DNA of 20,849 nt from a virus. The stretch covers positions 1 through 20,849 of the IMG/VR virus record IMGVR_UViG_3300027770_000301, one strand, 5' to 3'. Below, piece after piece: positions 15,866 to 20,849 of this stretch. Position 1 is the first letter of the stretch; every line of letters starts with the position of its first letter. The position numbers were made by a program, and so were the translations under genes. A model generated the notes under the pieces. It searched no databases. It saw nothing but the letters and a program-made list of their open reading frames with translations, and had not been told where the DNA came from.

Positions 15866-17206
15866 TTATGAATGAACGATTGACTCAAACGATGTGATGG
15901 GACGATTGAACATCATCCCGACTCTATCCTGTCCCTCTCCTCGCCCCTTGGCTTGGATTGCATTTACAAAGATACGCCTAACTGCTCCGTCGTTTAGGTC
16001 TTGGGTACTACCATCGGGCGTATTTGTAGGTGCGTCAAGGAAAATAACGCGGTCTGCGTCTTGCTCGATGTTTCCTGACTCGCGCAAGTCGGACAGCATA
16101 GGCTCACGATTTTCCCGTTCCACACTGCGACTAATCTGGGCAAGTAGGACAATGGGGATGCCGCACTCAATTGCTGCATCCTTAATGGCCATAGTCATAC
16201 GCCCAATCGCCACGTCTCGGGTTTCCCCTCTGTCCTGCTGTGGGTCGTAGCGTTGCAAGTAGTCGATGACAATGCCCTTAATTGGCTTAATCTGATGGAA
16301 TGCCTTAATGCGAGCCGTAAGCTGCGCCAACGTCCTGTCTCTATCATAAATGTGAATCCTCTTATTTGCCTGCACTTCCTTGACGGACTCAATGAACGTA
16401 GCGGAGTCTGCCGAAATTAGCTCGTTGCGACGAAACTCACGCCAACTACTACCGCTAAGGCTCTGGGCAAAGAGCTGGGGAAGGCCACAGACTGGCATTT
16501 CCCTTGAGAATAGCAGCACATCCCCTGCTTTCTGGCTCCAATGCCATGCAATCTGCCTTCCTGCGCTAGATTTGCCTCTGCCGGGACGGGCCGCAAGGAC
16601 GATTAGTTCCCCCGGTTGCGCTGGGCCAAAGCGTTTATTCCAGTCCGGCCAAGGCCAAGGCAAGCCGCGATCCACTTCTGTGTCTTCTCCCGCAAGAATA
16701 CGCTGGCAAAGGTCAAAAACATCAGTAGCAGCCGACGATAGCGTTTCTTGTTTCTGGCTCGCATGACGGATGGATAGGATACGGGAAGTTGCTGCCACGA
16801 AGTCTTCCACGTTGCCCTTGTAGCCGTAAGCGCATTCCCGCACTTCGTTGGCGCATTTGATGAGTTCCCGCAACACGTAGGTTTCCCGCACTTGCTCAAG
16901 CCAGTGGGAAAAACCAGCCGTAGTGGGGATACTACCGGAAACACTGACGATGTGGTCAACACCGATTGAGTCAAGTTTGTCGATTTTGCGGAGTTCATCT
17001 ATTACAATTGCTGTTTCTATTGGTCTGCCGTGATTGTGGTTCCAAATGATTGCACGCCAAAGCTTGGCGTTCTTTGGTTCGTAAAAGCACGCTTCTGTAA
17101 TCTTTGAGTCAAGTGCGGTGACAAGTGCTGCCGCTCCGTCTAGCAAGACACAGCTAATGACGTTGCGCTCGGCTTCATCTGAGTGTGGCAAATCGCGTTC
17201 AATCAT
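15866..17206 (-). CDS. dnaB: DnaB-family replicative DNA helicase, 446 aa
   Basis: The N-terminal domain starts with PHSDEAERNVISCVLLDGAA, as in DnaB. The RecA-like domain contains Walker A AARPGRGKSS (205-214), the H1a glutamate in FSREMP (233-238), Walker B GIVIDYLQR (311-319), and the H4 region LAQISRSVERENREP with LRESGNIEQDADRV (374-387). It should unwind the replication fork as a hexamer. Length is near that of bacterial DnaB (about 450-470). The start is ATG 17206 with AAGGAGG four bases upstream and an ATGA overlap with the nuclease gene. No primase domain or separate primase is visible in the window. Confidence 0.95.
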   Translation of the reverse strand: MIERDLPHSDEAERNVISCVLLDGAAALVTALDSKITEACFYEPKNAKLWRAIIWNHNHGRPIETAIVIDELRKIDKLDSIGVDHIVSVSGSIPTTAGFSHWLEQVRETYVLRELIKCANEVRECAYGYKGNVEDFVAATSRILSIRHASQKQETLSSAATDVFDLCQRILAGEDTEVDRGLPWPWPDWNKRFGPAQPGELIVLAARPGRGKSSAGRQIAWHWSQKAGDVLLFSREMPVCGLPQLFAQSLSGSSWREFRRNELISADSATFIESVKEVQANKRIHIYDRDRTLAQLTARIKAFHQIKPIKGIVIDYLQRYDPQQDRGETRDVAIGRMTMAIKDAAIECGIPIVLLAQISRSVERENREPMLSDLRESGNIEQDADRVIFLDAPTNTPDGSTQDLNDGAVRRIFVNAIQAKGRGEGQDRVGMMFNRPITSFESIVHS

Positions 17207-18030
17207 ACGACCTCCTTCGTGCGAGGATCGTAGTTATTCTGCAATCGCCATAGCGTCAGGCAGGCAAGAAAGCCCTCCCATTGCTTTGCAAGCTCGGCGG
17301 AATCATACTTAACAACGTCAACACGGCCAATCTCGGTGGTGGAGATGTAGAGGTTGATTCCTTCGTGATTCGGCTGGAAGTGCGGCTTATCCTTGATGCC
17401 CCAGCAAGCGTAGTGATAGGCTGCAATCTGCATACACTGTCCCTGCCTTACCTCAATCTTCTTGGTGGGCTTGGTTTTGGTGGACTTGAAGTCTAGAACG
17501 CCAGCTACATCGCCCTTAACGTAGGAAACATCCATCTGTCCAGCGTAGCCATGAGATGAGCAAGTGACTACCTTTTCGGTTTCAACAATGTTAATTCCGA
17601 GTTCTTCTAGTTTCGCCAATGCTGGATCAACGAGTTCCTTAAGCTCTACTTTATTGCCGTCAGCCAACTCAACCGTTTCGTTTTCCCATTGTTGGCATCC
17701 TAATGCGGACTCAATCGCCGCATGAATCTTCACCCCGAGGTCTGCTGCCGCTCCTGCTACCTTATTGGATTCTGCTCGGATTTCAGCGTAAAGCTTATCA
17801 GCATCCATATCCCCATAAGCAAATGGAAAAGCATATTTAAGTGCCGATTCAATTGTTATGTCTTGCTTCCAGCGATCAAGACCGGGATTCGCCATCATCT
17901 TCGTAATCCCACTGACCGATGGGAGCAAACCCATGATCCGTGCGTCCGCTACCGTCGTGTCCCGCTCGGCAACTGTCTTGCCGGGAACTCTGTGCATTGC
18001 TTGTCCGTTTTTCGTGTACCAGTGACTCAT
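17203..18030 (-). CDS. PD-(D/E)XK (RecB/Cas4-like) nuclease, 275 aa
   Basis: The order of motifs matches RecB/Cas4-type phage exonucleases: GVKIHAAIE (H103), acidic residues in VETEKVV (about 150-152), GQMDVSYV (D167), VLDFKSTK (D180, K182) and QCMQIAAYHYAC (Q201, Y205). D180-x-K182 with D167 forms the metal centre. It lies two to four genes from an ERF annealing protein and an SSB-like protein, so it probably resects double-stranded ends for ERF, as the lambda exonuclease does for Red beta. There is no Shine-Dalgarno before ATG 18030 (upstream is A-rich), so translation probably depends on coupling with the preceding small gene, whose stop is not at the expected place. Confidence 0.85.
   Translation of the reverse strand: MSHWYTKNGQAMHRVPGKTVAERDTTVADARIMGLLPSVSGITKMMANPGLDRWKQDITIESALKYAFPFAYGDMDADKLYAEIRAESNKVAGAAADLGVKIHAAIESALGCQQWENETVELADGNKVELKELVDPALAKLEELGINIVETEKVVTCSSHGYAGQMDVSYVKGDVAGVLDFKSTKTKPTKKIEVRQGQCMQIAAYHYACWGIKDKPHFQPNHEGINLYISTTEIGRVDVVKYDSAELAKQWEGFLACLTLWRLQNNYDPRTKEVV
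17211..17217 (-). promoter_or_regulatory. Strong ribosome binding site of the helicase gene
   Basis: AAGGAGG on the minus strand, four bases before ATG 17206. It lies inside the last codons of the nuclease gene and shows that the host uses a canonical anti-Shine-Dalgarno. Confidence 0.8.
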
Positions 18031-18118
18031 TGTGTGTTTTTGTTTTTCTGAATATACTATCGTAGTTTTCCCGATATTTCGGGCCTAAATTGCGTGGACT
18101 GTCTCCTTTGCCGTTCAT
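17876..18118 (-). CDS. Small MNGKGDSPRN-type phage protein, probably meant to be ~30 aa; frame looks broken
   Basis: It begins MNGKGDSPRNLGPKYRENYD and continues with SIFRK, a pattern I recognise from very short phage proteins of unknown function, usually about 25-40 residues (MNGKGDxPR...W/YDxIF). As read, the frame misses the expected stop and continues 155 bases into the nuclease gene with unlike sequence, reaching 80 residues. One extra base in either A-run (plus-strand T-runs 18037-18041 or 18043-18047) would place a TGA over the nuclease ATG (ATGA) and give about 30 residues. Its start has an ATGA overlap with the gene before. The conserved head is real; the tail is doubtful. Confidence 0.6.
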   Translation of the reverse strand: MNGKGDSPRNLGPKYRENYDSIFRKTKTHNESLVHEKRTSNAQSSRQDSCRAGHDGSGRTDHGFAPIGQWDYEDDGESRS

Positions 18119-18360
18119 GATTTTTCGTTAGCCATAAGGCTCCAACGACGCTTAATGTGTGCGTCTGCTTTTTCCGTGATGATTTCGACGTTGTTGTGCA
18201 ACACGCCATCATGGCGAATCATTGATGCCAAGAACCTAAGCTCAGATATAAGGCAATCCGCTCTATTGCGTTCTTCTGTCATCTCAGCGAGACGAGAGAA
18301 TAAGGAACGCCGCGATGAAGACTGTGCAGACGAAGATGAAGATTGCGACTGTGAGTTCAT
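18115..18360 (-). CDS. Hypothetical helical protein with Ser/Gln-rich N-terminus, 81 aa
   Basis: The first 20 residues are nearly all Ser and Gln (SQSQSSSSSAQSSS), likely disordered. The rest forms helices: LAEMTEERNRADCLISELRF and a second, EIITEKADAHIKRRWSLM. The gene follows the strong hairpin at 18391-18424 and ends in an ATGA overlap with the next small gene. No domain is recognised; the helical part resembles small phage proteins that arrange as coiled coils. Its upstream 30 bases are AT-rich but contain no clear promoter or strong ribosome site. Confidence 0.5.
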   Translation of the reverse strand: MNSQSQSSSSSAQSSSRRSLFSRLAEMTEERNRADCLISELRFLASMIRHDGVLHNNVEIITEKADAHIKRRWSLMANEKS

Positions 18361-18390
18361 TTAGTTGTTTCATTTTCTATGTATTTATTG

Positions 18391-18424
18391 AAATAATGGG
18401 TGGATGTATTTCCACCCATTATTT
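18391..18424 (-). terminator. Strong hairpin after the SSB-like gene, possible partial or bidirectional terminator
   Basis: A perfect 14-bp inverted repeat (AAATAATGGGTGGA and its complement) flanks a 6-base loop. The inner 8 pairs are GC-rich and the base is AT-only, so on the minus strand the stem ends ATTATTT, which can act as a short U-tract. It sits 11 bases after the SSB-like gene's stop and about 30 bases before the next start. Because downstream genes lie on the same strand with no obvious promoter, it may reduce rather than stop transcription, or protect a processed 3' end. Confidence 0.65.
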
Positions 18425-18435
18425 ATTCTATGCGA

Positions 18436-18708
18436 TCAGAAGGGAACGTCTTCGCTGGTCACTGGCTTCGGCTCCGCTTTGTTGAAGGCTGGCTTACTGT
18501 TGCCGCCAATCACCTTGCCGTTGCCAAGGATTGCGCCCTTGGTTCCCGCTGCACGGGCTTCCTTGGTTACGCCTTGGACTACTCGGTAGTCGTTCCCGTA
18601 CTTATCCTCTGGCGTCTCAAAGAGCACTACGTCAAGGTAGGTGCCTTTGGCCCCCTTGTAGAGCAATGCCTTGTCAATTTTCGTTACGTCGATTTTTACT
18701 GTAATCAT
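18436..18708 (-). CDS. Small protein with SSB-like acidic C-terminus, 90 aa
   Basis: The protein starts with beta strands (ITVKIDVTKIDKALLY, GTYLDVVLFETPED, YRVVQGVTKEAR) and ends with a proline/lysine-rich linker and SEDVPF. The final acidic-hydrophobic tip resembles the D-D-I-P-F tail by which SSB proteins recruit partners. It is shorter than normal SSB (about 110-180 residues), so a compact single-stranded DNA-binding protein is an inference. It is coupled to the ERF gene by an ATGA overlap, and an SSB-like partner beside an annealing protein is a usual phage arrangement. A strong hairpin follows it. Confidence 0.7.
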   Translation of the reverse strand: MITVKIDVTKIDKALLYKGAKGTYLDVVLFETPEDKYGNDYRVVQGVTKEARAAGTKGAILGNGKVIGGNSKPAFNKAEPKPVTSEDVPF

Positions 18709-19247
18709 GTTAGTTTGTTGATGATGATGTTCGCTTGACTCTGACTGAGCTTAGTTAGATCAGAAGCCTTGAAGTAGCTCAAGGCTTTTTCGATCATGTC
18801 CTTGTTTTTCTCTGCGTTGGTTTGAATGGCAACAAGTTGTGCCTTTGTGATTGCCGGGTCTTTTGCGGATTCGCCGTCGTCGTCCTCCTGCGTGATGGAG
18901 CAGATGGCTGCGAGTGAATAGCGGCGTAGATAGGTGACGGCAGAGCCTACGCCCTGTGCGTCCTGCTTGGTGAGTGGCGCAGATGCCATATCCTCAATAA
19001 ACTCTCCGCTTTCGTGCAGGAGGCGAGTGCTTACGCAGATCGTTCCGGCACCCACTTCACCCACGGTTTGGATGATGACGATGCCGTTTTCATTCAACGC
19101 TTCCTTCACGGCTTCAATAACCGATTCAAGATTGGCATACTTGCTTTTGAAGTGAGGATTGGTCGCTTGTTTCTTAGCGTTTCCCACTGTTTTTTGAGCT
19201 GCCAGCAAAGCTGGTGCGAGTTTTGTTAATGTTTCTGATGTTTTCAT
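18705..19247 (-). CDS. erf: ERF-family single-strand annealing recombinase, 180 aa
   Basis: The ERF signature is clear: NPHFKSKYANLESVIEAVKE (30-49), LNENGI, and AQGVGSAVTYLRRYSLAAIC then QEDDD (about 97-124). ERF proteins, such as P22 Erf, anneal complementary single strands during phage recombination and circularisation. The start is ATG 19247, which overlaps the preceding gene's TGA (ATGA) and gives the expected N-terminus MKTSETLTKLAPALLAAQK; a start at 19283 would add 12 unlike residues. The C-terminal 50 residues are a helical tail. It is followed by the SSB-like gene through another ATGA overlap. Confidence 0.92.
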   Translation of the reverse strand: MKTSETLTKLAPALLAAQKTVGNAKKQATNPHFKSKYANLESVIEAVKEALNENGIVIIQTVGEVGAGTICVSTRLLHESGEFIEDMASAPLTKQDAQGVGSAVTYLRRYSLAAICSITQEDDDGESAKDPAITKAQLVAIQTNAEKNKDMIEKALSYFKASDLTKLSQSQANIIINKLT

Positions 19248-19528
19248 GTTGTTTGTCTGGCTAAAATCCCTCTTCCAAAGCAACCGTGATAGTGCTTAAT
19301 TTTGTGTGCCGTGGTCGTGGATATACCATGATCCTTGGCGGCTTGAATGAGTGTCTTTCCGCGCTGAAGTTCGCTACGAACCTTAATCACTACCTCGTCA
19401 CTCACCCTTGGTTTATATGCGTAATCTTTTTCCGGCTTTATTTTAGTTTGAACCGATAGGTCAATCTTCTTGAGATGTTTGTTGAACATAAACCTCACCG
19501 ACTCCATTGTGGCAGTTATATCAATCAT
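19244..19528 (-). CDS. Helix-turn-helix DNA-binding protein, 94 aa
   Basis: Residues about 42-78 (VSDEVVIKVRSELQRGKTLI, then QAAKDHGISTTTAHKIK) form a classical helix-turn-helix of the resolvase/transposase-like or 'HTH_23/28' sort: A-A-x-x-x-G-I-S at the turn and T-x-H-x-I-K in the recognition helix. The basic N-terminal extension is unassigned. It overlaps the preceding small gene by 8 bases and is coupled to the ERF gene by ATGA. A role as local transcription regulator of the recombination genes is the natural inference. The opposing frame at 19507 is a shadow. Confidence 0.7.
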   Translation of the reverse strand: MIDITATMESVRFMFNKHLKKIDLSVQTKIKPEKDYAYKPRVSDEVVIKVRSELQRGKTLIQAAKDHGISTTTAHKIKHYHGCFGRGILARQTT

Positions 19529-19661
19529 GTTTCAATAGAATCTCCTTAGCGGTTTCGACTGCTAATTCCTGCTCCGAGCAAGTCGGGGCTGGAAAGCGAG
19601 CAAGTAATTCTTTGATGCAATCCAACGCTTCTTTAATATCTGTTTTCATCGTGTTCATCAT
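19521..19661 (-). CDS. Small helical hypothetical protein, 46 aa
   Basis: ATG at 19661 directly follows the previous TGA with no gap; in-frame ATGs at 19658 and 19649 are alternative starts. The product is two helices around a short Pro-rich turn: DIKEALDCIKELLARFPAP and QELAVETAKEILLKHD. This helix-turn-helix hairpin shape resembles small phage proteins of unknown role. It overlaps the following HTH gene by 8 bases. Confidence 0.5.
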   Translation of the reverse strand: MMNTMKTDIKEALDCIKELLARFPAPTCSEQELAVETAKEILLKHD

Positions 19662-19862
19662 TCAGTTTTGTTTTACTTCTTCAATGTTTTTCTCGGTGTT
19701 TCTCAAAATAAATCCGAGAACGGCTCGGATTGTCCTGAGTTCTCTGGCGGTGAGTTCGCCGCAAATTAGCGACAGTTGCGCGTTGCTTGCGCCAGAAAGC
19801 TTCTCGGCCCGTGCGTGCGCTACGTCTGGCTGACAGGTGGGCGTGGTTTCTTCCGTGCTCAT
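19662..19862 (-). CDS. Small helical protein, 66 aa, with MST start like its upstream neighbour
   Basis: ATG 19862 overlaps the upstream TGA (ATGA), with GGAGG nearby. The N-terminus MSTEETTPTCQPD is polar; the rest is helical and leucine-rich (NAQLSLICGELTARELRTIR). The bases around its start (GGAGGGCGCGAAATGAGCAC) resemble the two start cassettes upstream at 20368 and 20774. Base composition is GC-rich in its first half and more mixed at its end. Family not recognised. Confidence 0.55.
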   Translation of the reverse strand: MSTEETTPTCQPDVAHARAEKLSGASNAQLSLICGELTARELRTIRAVLGFILRNTEKNIEEVKQN

Positions 19863-20611
19863 TTCGCGCCCTCCGTTGCGGCGAGAGCTGCGTCTGCTTT
19901 ATCCATCGCCTGCTTCCACTCTTCTTCTCGCGTGTAAAGCGGAGCACCGTTCTGCTCGTCTCTCAAATTCTCCAACGCCTCCCGCAGCACGCGCACCTTC
20001 TCGCGCTCGGTGGCGAGTTCGGCGCGGAGCTGCCGCACCTCAAATGCCGTTGGCTCGTCGCACGCCTCACAGGCTTTTTGTGCGGCGCGGAGGGTGGCGT
20101 TCTCGGCGCGAAGTTCGCGCTCGACCTCGCACACCCGCTGATAAATCGCATCGGTCCGCTCTGCCTCGGCCTTTTCGCGCTCTAGTCTATGGCTCACATT
20201 ACGGTCGCGCTCGGCGGTGAGGGCGGTGAGTTCGCGTTCAAGCGTCGCGCACTCGTCGCGCATTTGGTTGGCAGCGTTACCTCTGCCTGAAAGAAATGTA
20301 TTTGCGTCGAAGGTTTGCGCCCAAGCGTAGTCGGTGCGAGGTGTTGGTGTGGGTGTGGGTGTGCTCATTGCGCGTCCTTCTTTCATAAAGATTGTTCCAC
20401 GCCTGATGTCTCCAAGCAAGCAATCATATGCATTAAATGCTCCTCTGGCATTTTCTCTTTCACGGCCATGACGCATCAAATCATTCATTAACAGATGATT
20501 TAGATCGCGTAGATGCTTTAGCCATTTGACCAATTTTACTTGATCAATCTCGTACATTGTATCGGCGGGGTAAACCAGTTGGTCTTCCCATTTTTGTGTG
20601 TATTGGAACAT
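19859..20611 (-). CDS. 250-aa frame: AT-rich helical 81-aa head fused in frame to a GC-rich coiled-coil protein (169 aa)
   Basis: The frame opens at ATG 20611 and runs to TGA 19859. Residues 1-81 (MFQYTQKWEDQLVYPADTMY..., HLLMNDLMRHGRE) are coded with AT-rich codons. From residue 82, MSTPTPTPTPRTDYAW begins a GC-rich part: a long Ala/Glu/Arg coiled coil (RELTALTAERDRN, VRQLRAELATEREKVRVLRE) with CEACDE in the middle and an ending (KADAALAATEGAK) common in phage coiled-coil proteins. GAAGGA lies 6 bases before the internal ATG at 20368, so the second part is very likely made on its own (19859-20368), and the first may be a separate gene that lost its stop. Confidence 0.6.
   Translation of the reverse strand: MFQYTQKWEDQLVYPADTMYEIDQVKLVKWLKHLRDLNHLLMNDLMRHGRERENARGAFNAYDCLLGDIRRGTIFMKEGRAMSTPTPTPTPRTDYAWAQTFDANTFLSGRGNAANQMRDECATLERELTALTAERDRNVSHRLEREKAEAERTDAIYQRVCEVERELRAENATLRAAQKACEACDEPTAFEVRQLRAELATEREKVRVLREALENLRDEQNGAPLYTREEEWKQAMDKADAALAATEGAK
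20331..20369 (-). repeat. Start cassette direct repeat, copy 1
   Basis: These 39 bases match 20737-20775 at 37 positions. They encode the N-terminus MS(T/A)PTPTPTPRT of two different proteins and are preceded in both by AAGGA(G) and a C/G-rich spacer. The inner part is a tandem CCCACA repeat. Confidence 0.9.
20375..20380 (-). promoter_or_regulatory. Internal ribosome binding site for the MSTPTPTP start at 20368
   Basis: GAAGGA on the minus strand, six bases before ATG 20368, inside the 250-residue frame. It is as good as the sites of neighbouring genes and supports independent initiation of the 169-residue coiled-coil protein. Confidence 0.65.
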
Positions 20612-20624
20612 ATTTATTCTTTTG

Positions 20625-20774
20625 TTAACCAGTTGTGAAACGCGCGGCGGTGAGGGCGGTGATGAGGCACACTGGGCACGCAGCCCGCTGCTGGTCGTTG
20701 TGGTGCGTGCAGGTGTAGGTTCCGGTGAACGTGATTTCGGTGCGAGGTGTGGGTGTGGGTGTGGGTGCGCTCAT
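20625..20774 (-). CDS. 49-aa peptide with zinc-ribbon-like CxxH/CxxC, MSAPTPTPTPRT start
   Basis: ATG 20774 overlaps the upstream gene's TGA (ATGA) and has AAGGAG eight bases upstream. After the MSAPTPTPTPRT leader, the body reads TYTCTHHNDQQRAACPVC, giving C22-x2-H25 and C33-x2-C36 with 7 residues between, a compact zinc-ligand arrangement. A hydrophobic helix (LITALTAARF) follows. It could be a small zinc-binding regulator or anti-host peptide; the family is not recognised. The frame was too short for automatic listing, and the longer open frame in this place (reading THTHTHT) is a shadow of the CCCACA repeat. Confidence 0.6.
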   Translation of the reverse strand: MSAPTPTPTPRTEITFTGTYTCTHHNDQQRAACPVCLITALTAARFTTG

Positions 20775-20775
20775 T
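20737..20775 (-). repeat. Start cassette direct repeat, copy 2
   Basis: Matches 20331-20369 at 37 of 39 positions by direct comparison. Same orientation, 406 bases apart. Here it starts the 49-residue CxxH/CxxC peptide. Confidence 0.9.
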
Positions 20776-20848
20776 TGCGGGCTCCTTGCTGCTCAAGCTC
20801 GTTTGCAATGCGGGAAAGCTGATTGGCGATGCGGTCGCGGTTATAATT
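20771..20848 (-). CDS. C-terminal end of an unidentified protein (partial)
   Basis: The last 25 codons of a gene entering from the right edge: NYNRDRIANQLSRIANELEQ then QGARK and TGA at 20773-20771. It is an amphipathic helix of the kind found at the ends of small phage helical proteins. Its stop lies in an ATGA overlap with the 49-residue peptide, and its last codons contain that gene's ribosome site. Nothing more can be said without the upstream sequence. Confidence 0.5.
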   Translation of the reverse strand, partial: NYNRDRIANQLSRIANELEQQGARK

Positions 20849-20849
20849 C

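Noticed and set aside
15894-16766. Plus-strand frames of 118 and 128 residues opposite the helicase
   Set aside because: The helicase reading carries all DnaB motifs; these are shadows.
20614-20808. 64-residue minus frame with THTHTHTSHRNHVHRN
   Set aside because: Frame-shifted reading of the CCCACA repeat; the frame with an ATGA overlap, ribosome site and Cys/His pattern (20625-20774) is preferred.
1-20849. CRISPR array, diversity-generating retroelement, integrase/attachment site
   Set aside because: No regularly spaced repeats, no reverse transcriptase or template/variable repeat pair, and no integrase were seen; tail-gene repeats are explained by fibre motifs.

Overview
The window reads as part of a tailed double-stranded DNA phage genome (Caudoviricetes), most likely of podovirus type. 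The evidence is a set of large internal (ejection-type) virion proteins, a beta-propeller-like tail protein, a pectate-lyase-fold tailspike, a DnaB-type helicase and an ERF recombination module, all tightly packed. The host cannot be named. Strong GGAGG sites before several genes show that the host recognises Shine-Dalgarno sequences, although many structural genes have weak ones. No terminase, portal, capsid, polymerase, primase, endolysin or integrase is visible, so these would have to lie outside the window.

Left arm, + strand, 1-13285: the end of a tail-fibre-like protein; a run of very small genes, including three likely membrane proteins that may belong to lysis (537-1657); three small basic proteins (1644-2185); a 724-residue beta-rich tail protein; an 848-residue tailspike; a small fibre protein sharing the tailspike's N-terminal motif; a 118-residue protein with a TTG start; and three proteins of 299, 500 and 1026 residues that look like internal virion proteins. 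Several junctions overlap as TAATG, ATGA or TTGA.

Right arm, - strand, 20849-13292, converging on the left arm with only 6 bases between the stops. Read from its promoter-proximal (right) side it holds a GC-rich set of small accessory genes, a helix-turn-helix protein, an ERF annealing protein, a small protein with an SSB-like acidic tail, a strong hairpin, two small proteins, a PD-(D/E)XK nuclease, a DnaB-family helicase, several small proteins (two with zinc-ligand patterns), an HNH endonuclease, a metallophosphoesterase and two small terminal genes. ERF, SSB-like protein and nuclease form a plausible recombination set feeding helicase-driven replication. Most junctions are ATGA overlaps.

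The most unusual parts are: a 39-base start cassette repeated at the right end, with an in-frame fusion and an abrupt base-composition change; two or three small genes that appear to be one base out of frame at homopolymer runs next to expected coupled junctions; and a tailspike whose C-terminal half differs in codon use from its N-terminal half and carries an inserted small module. No stretch over 300 bases lacks a plausible gene; the emptiest is 15689-15865.
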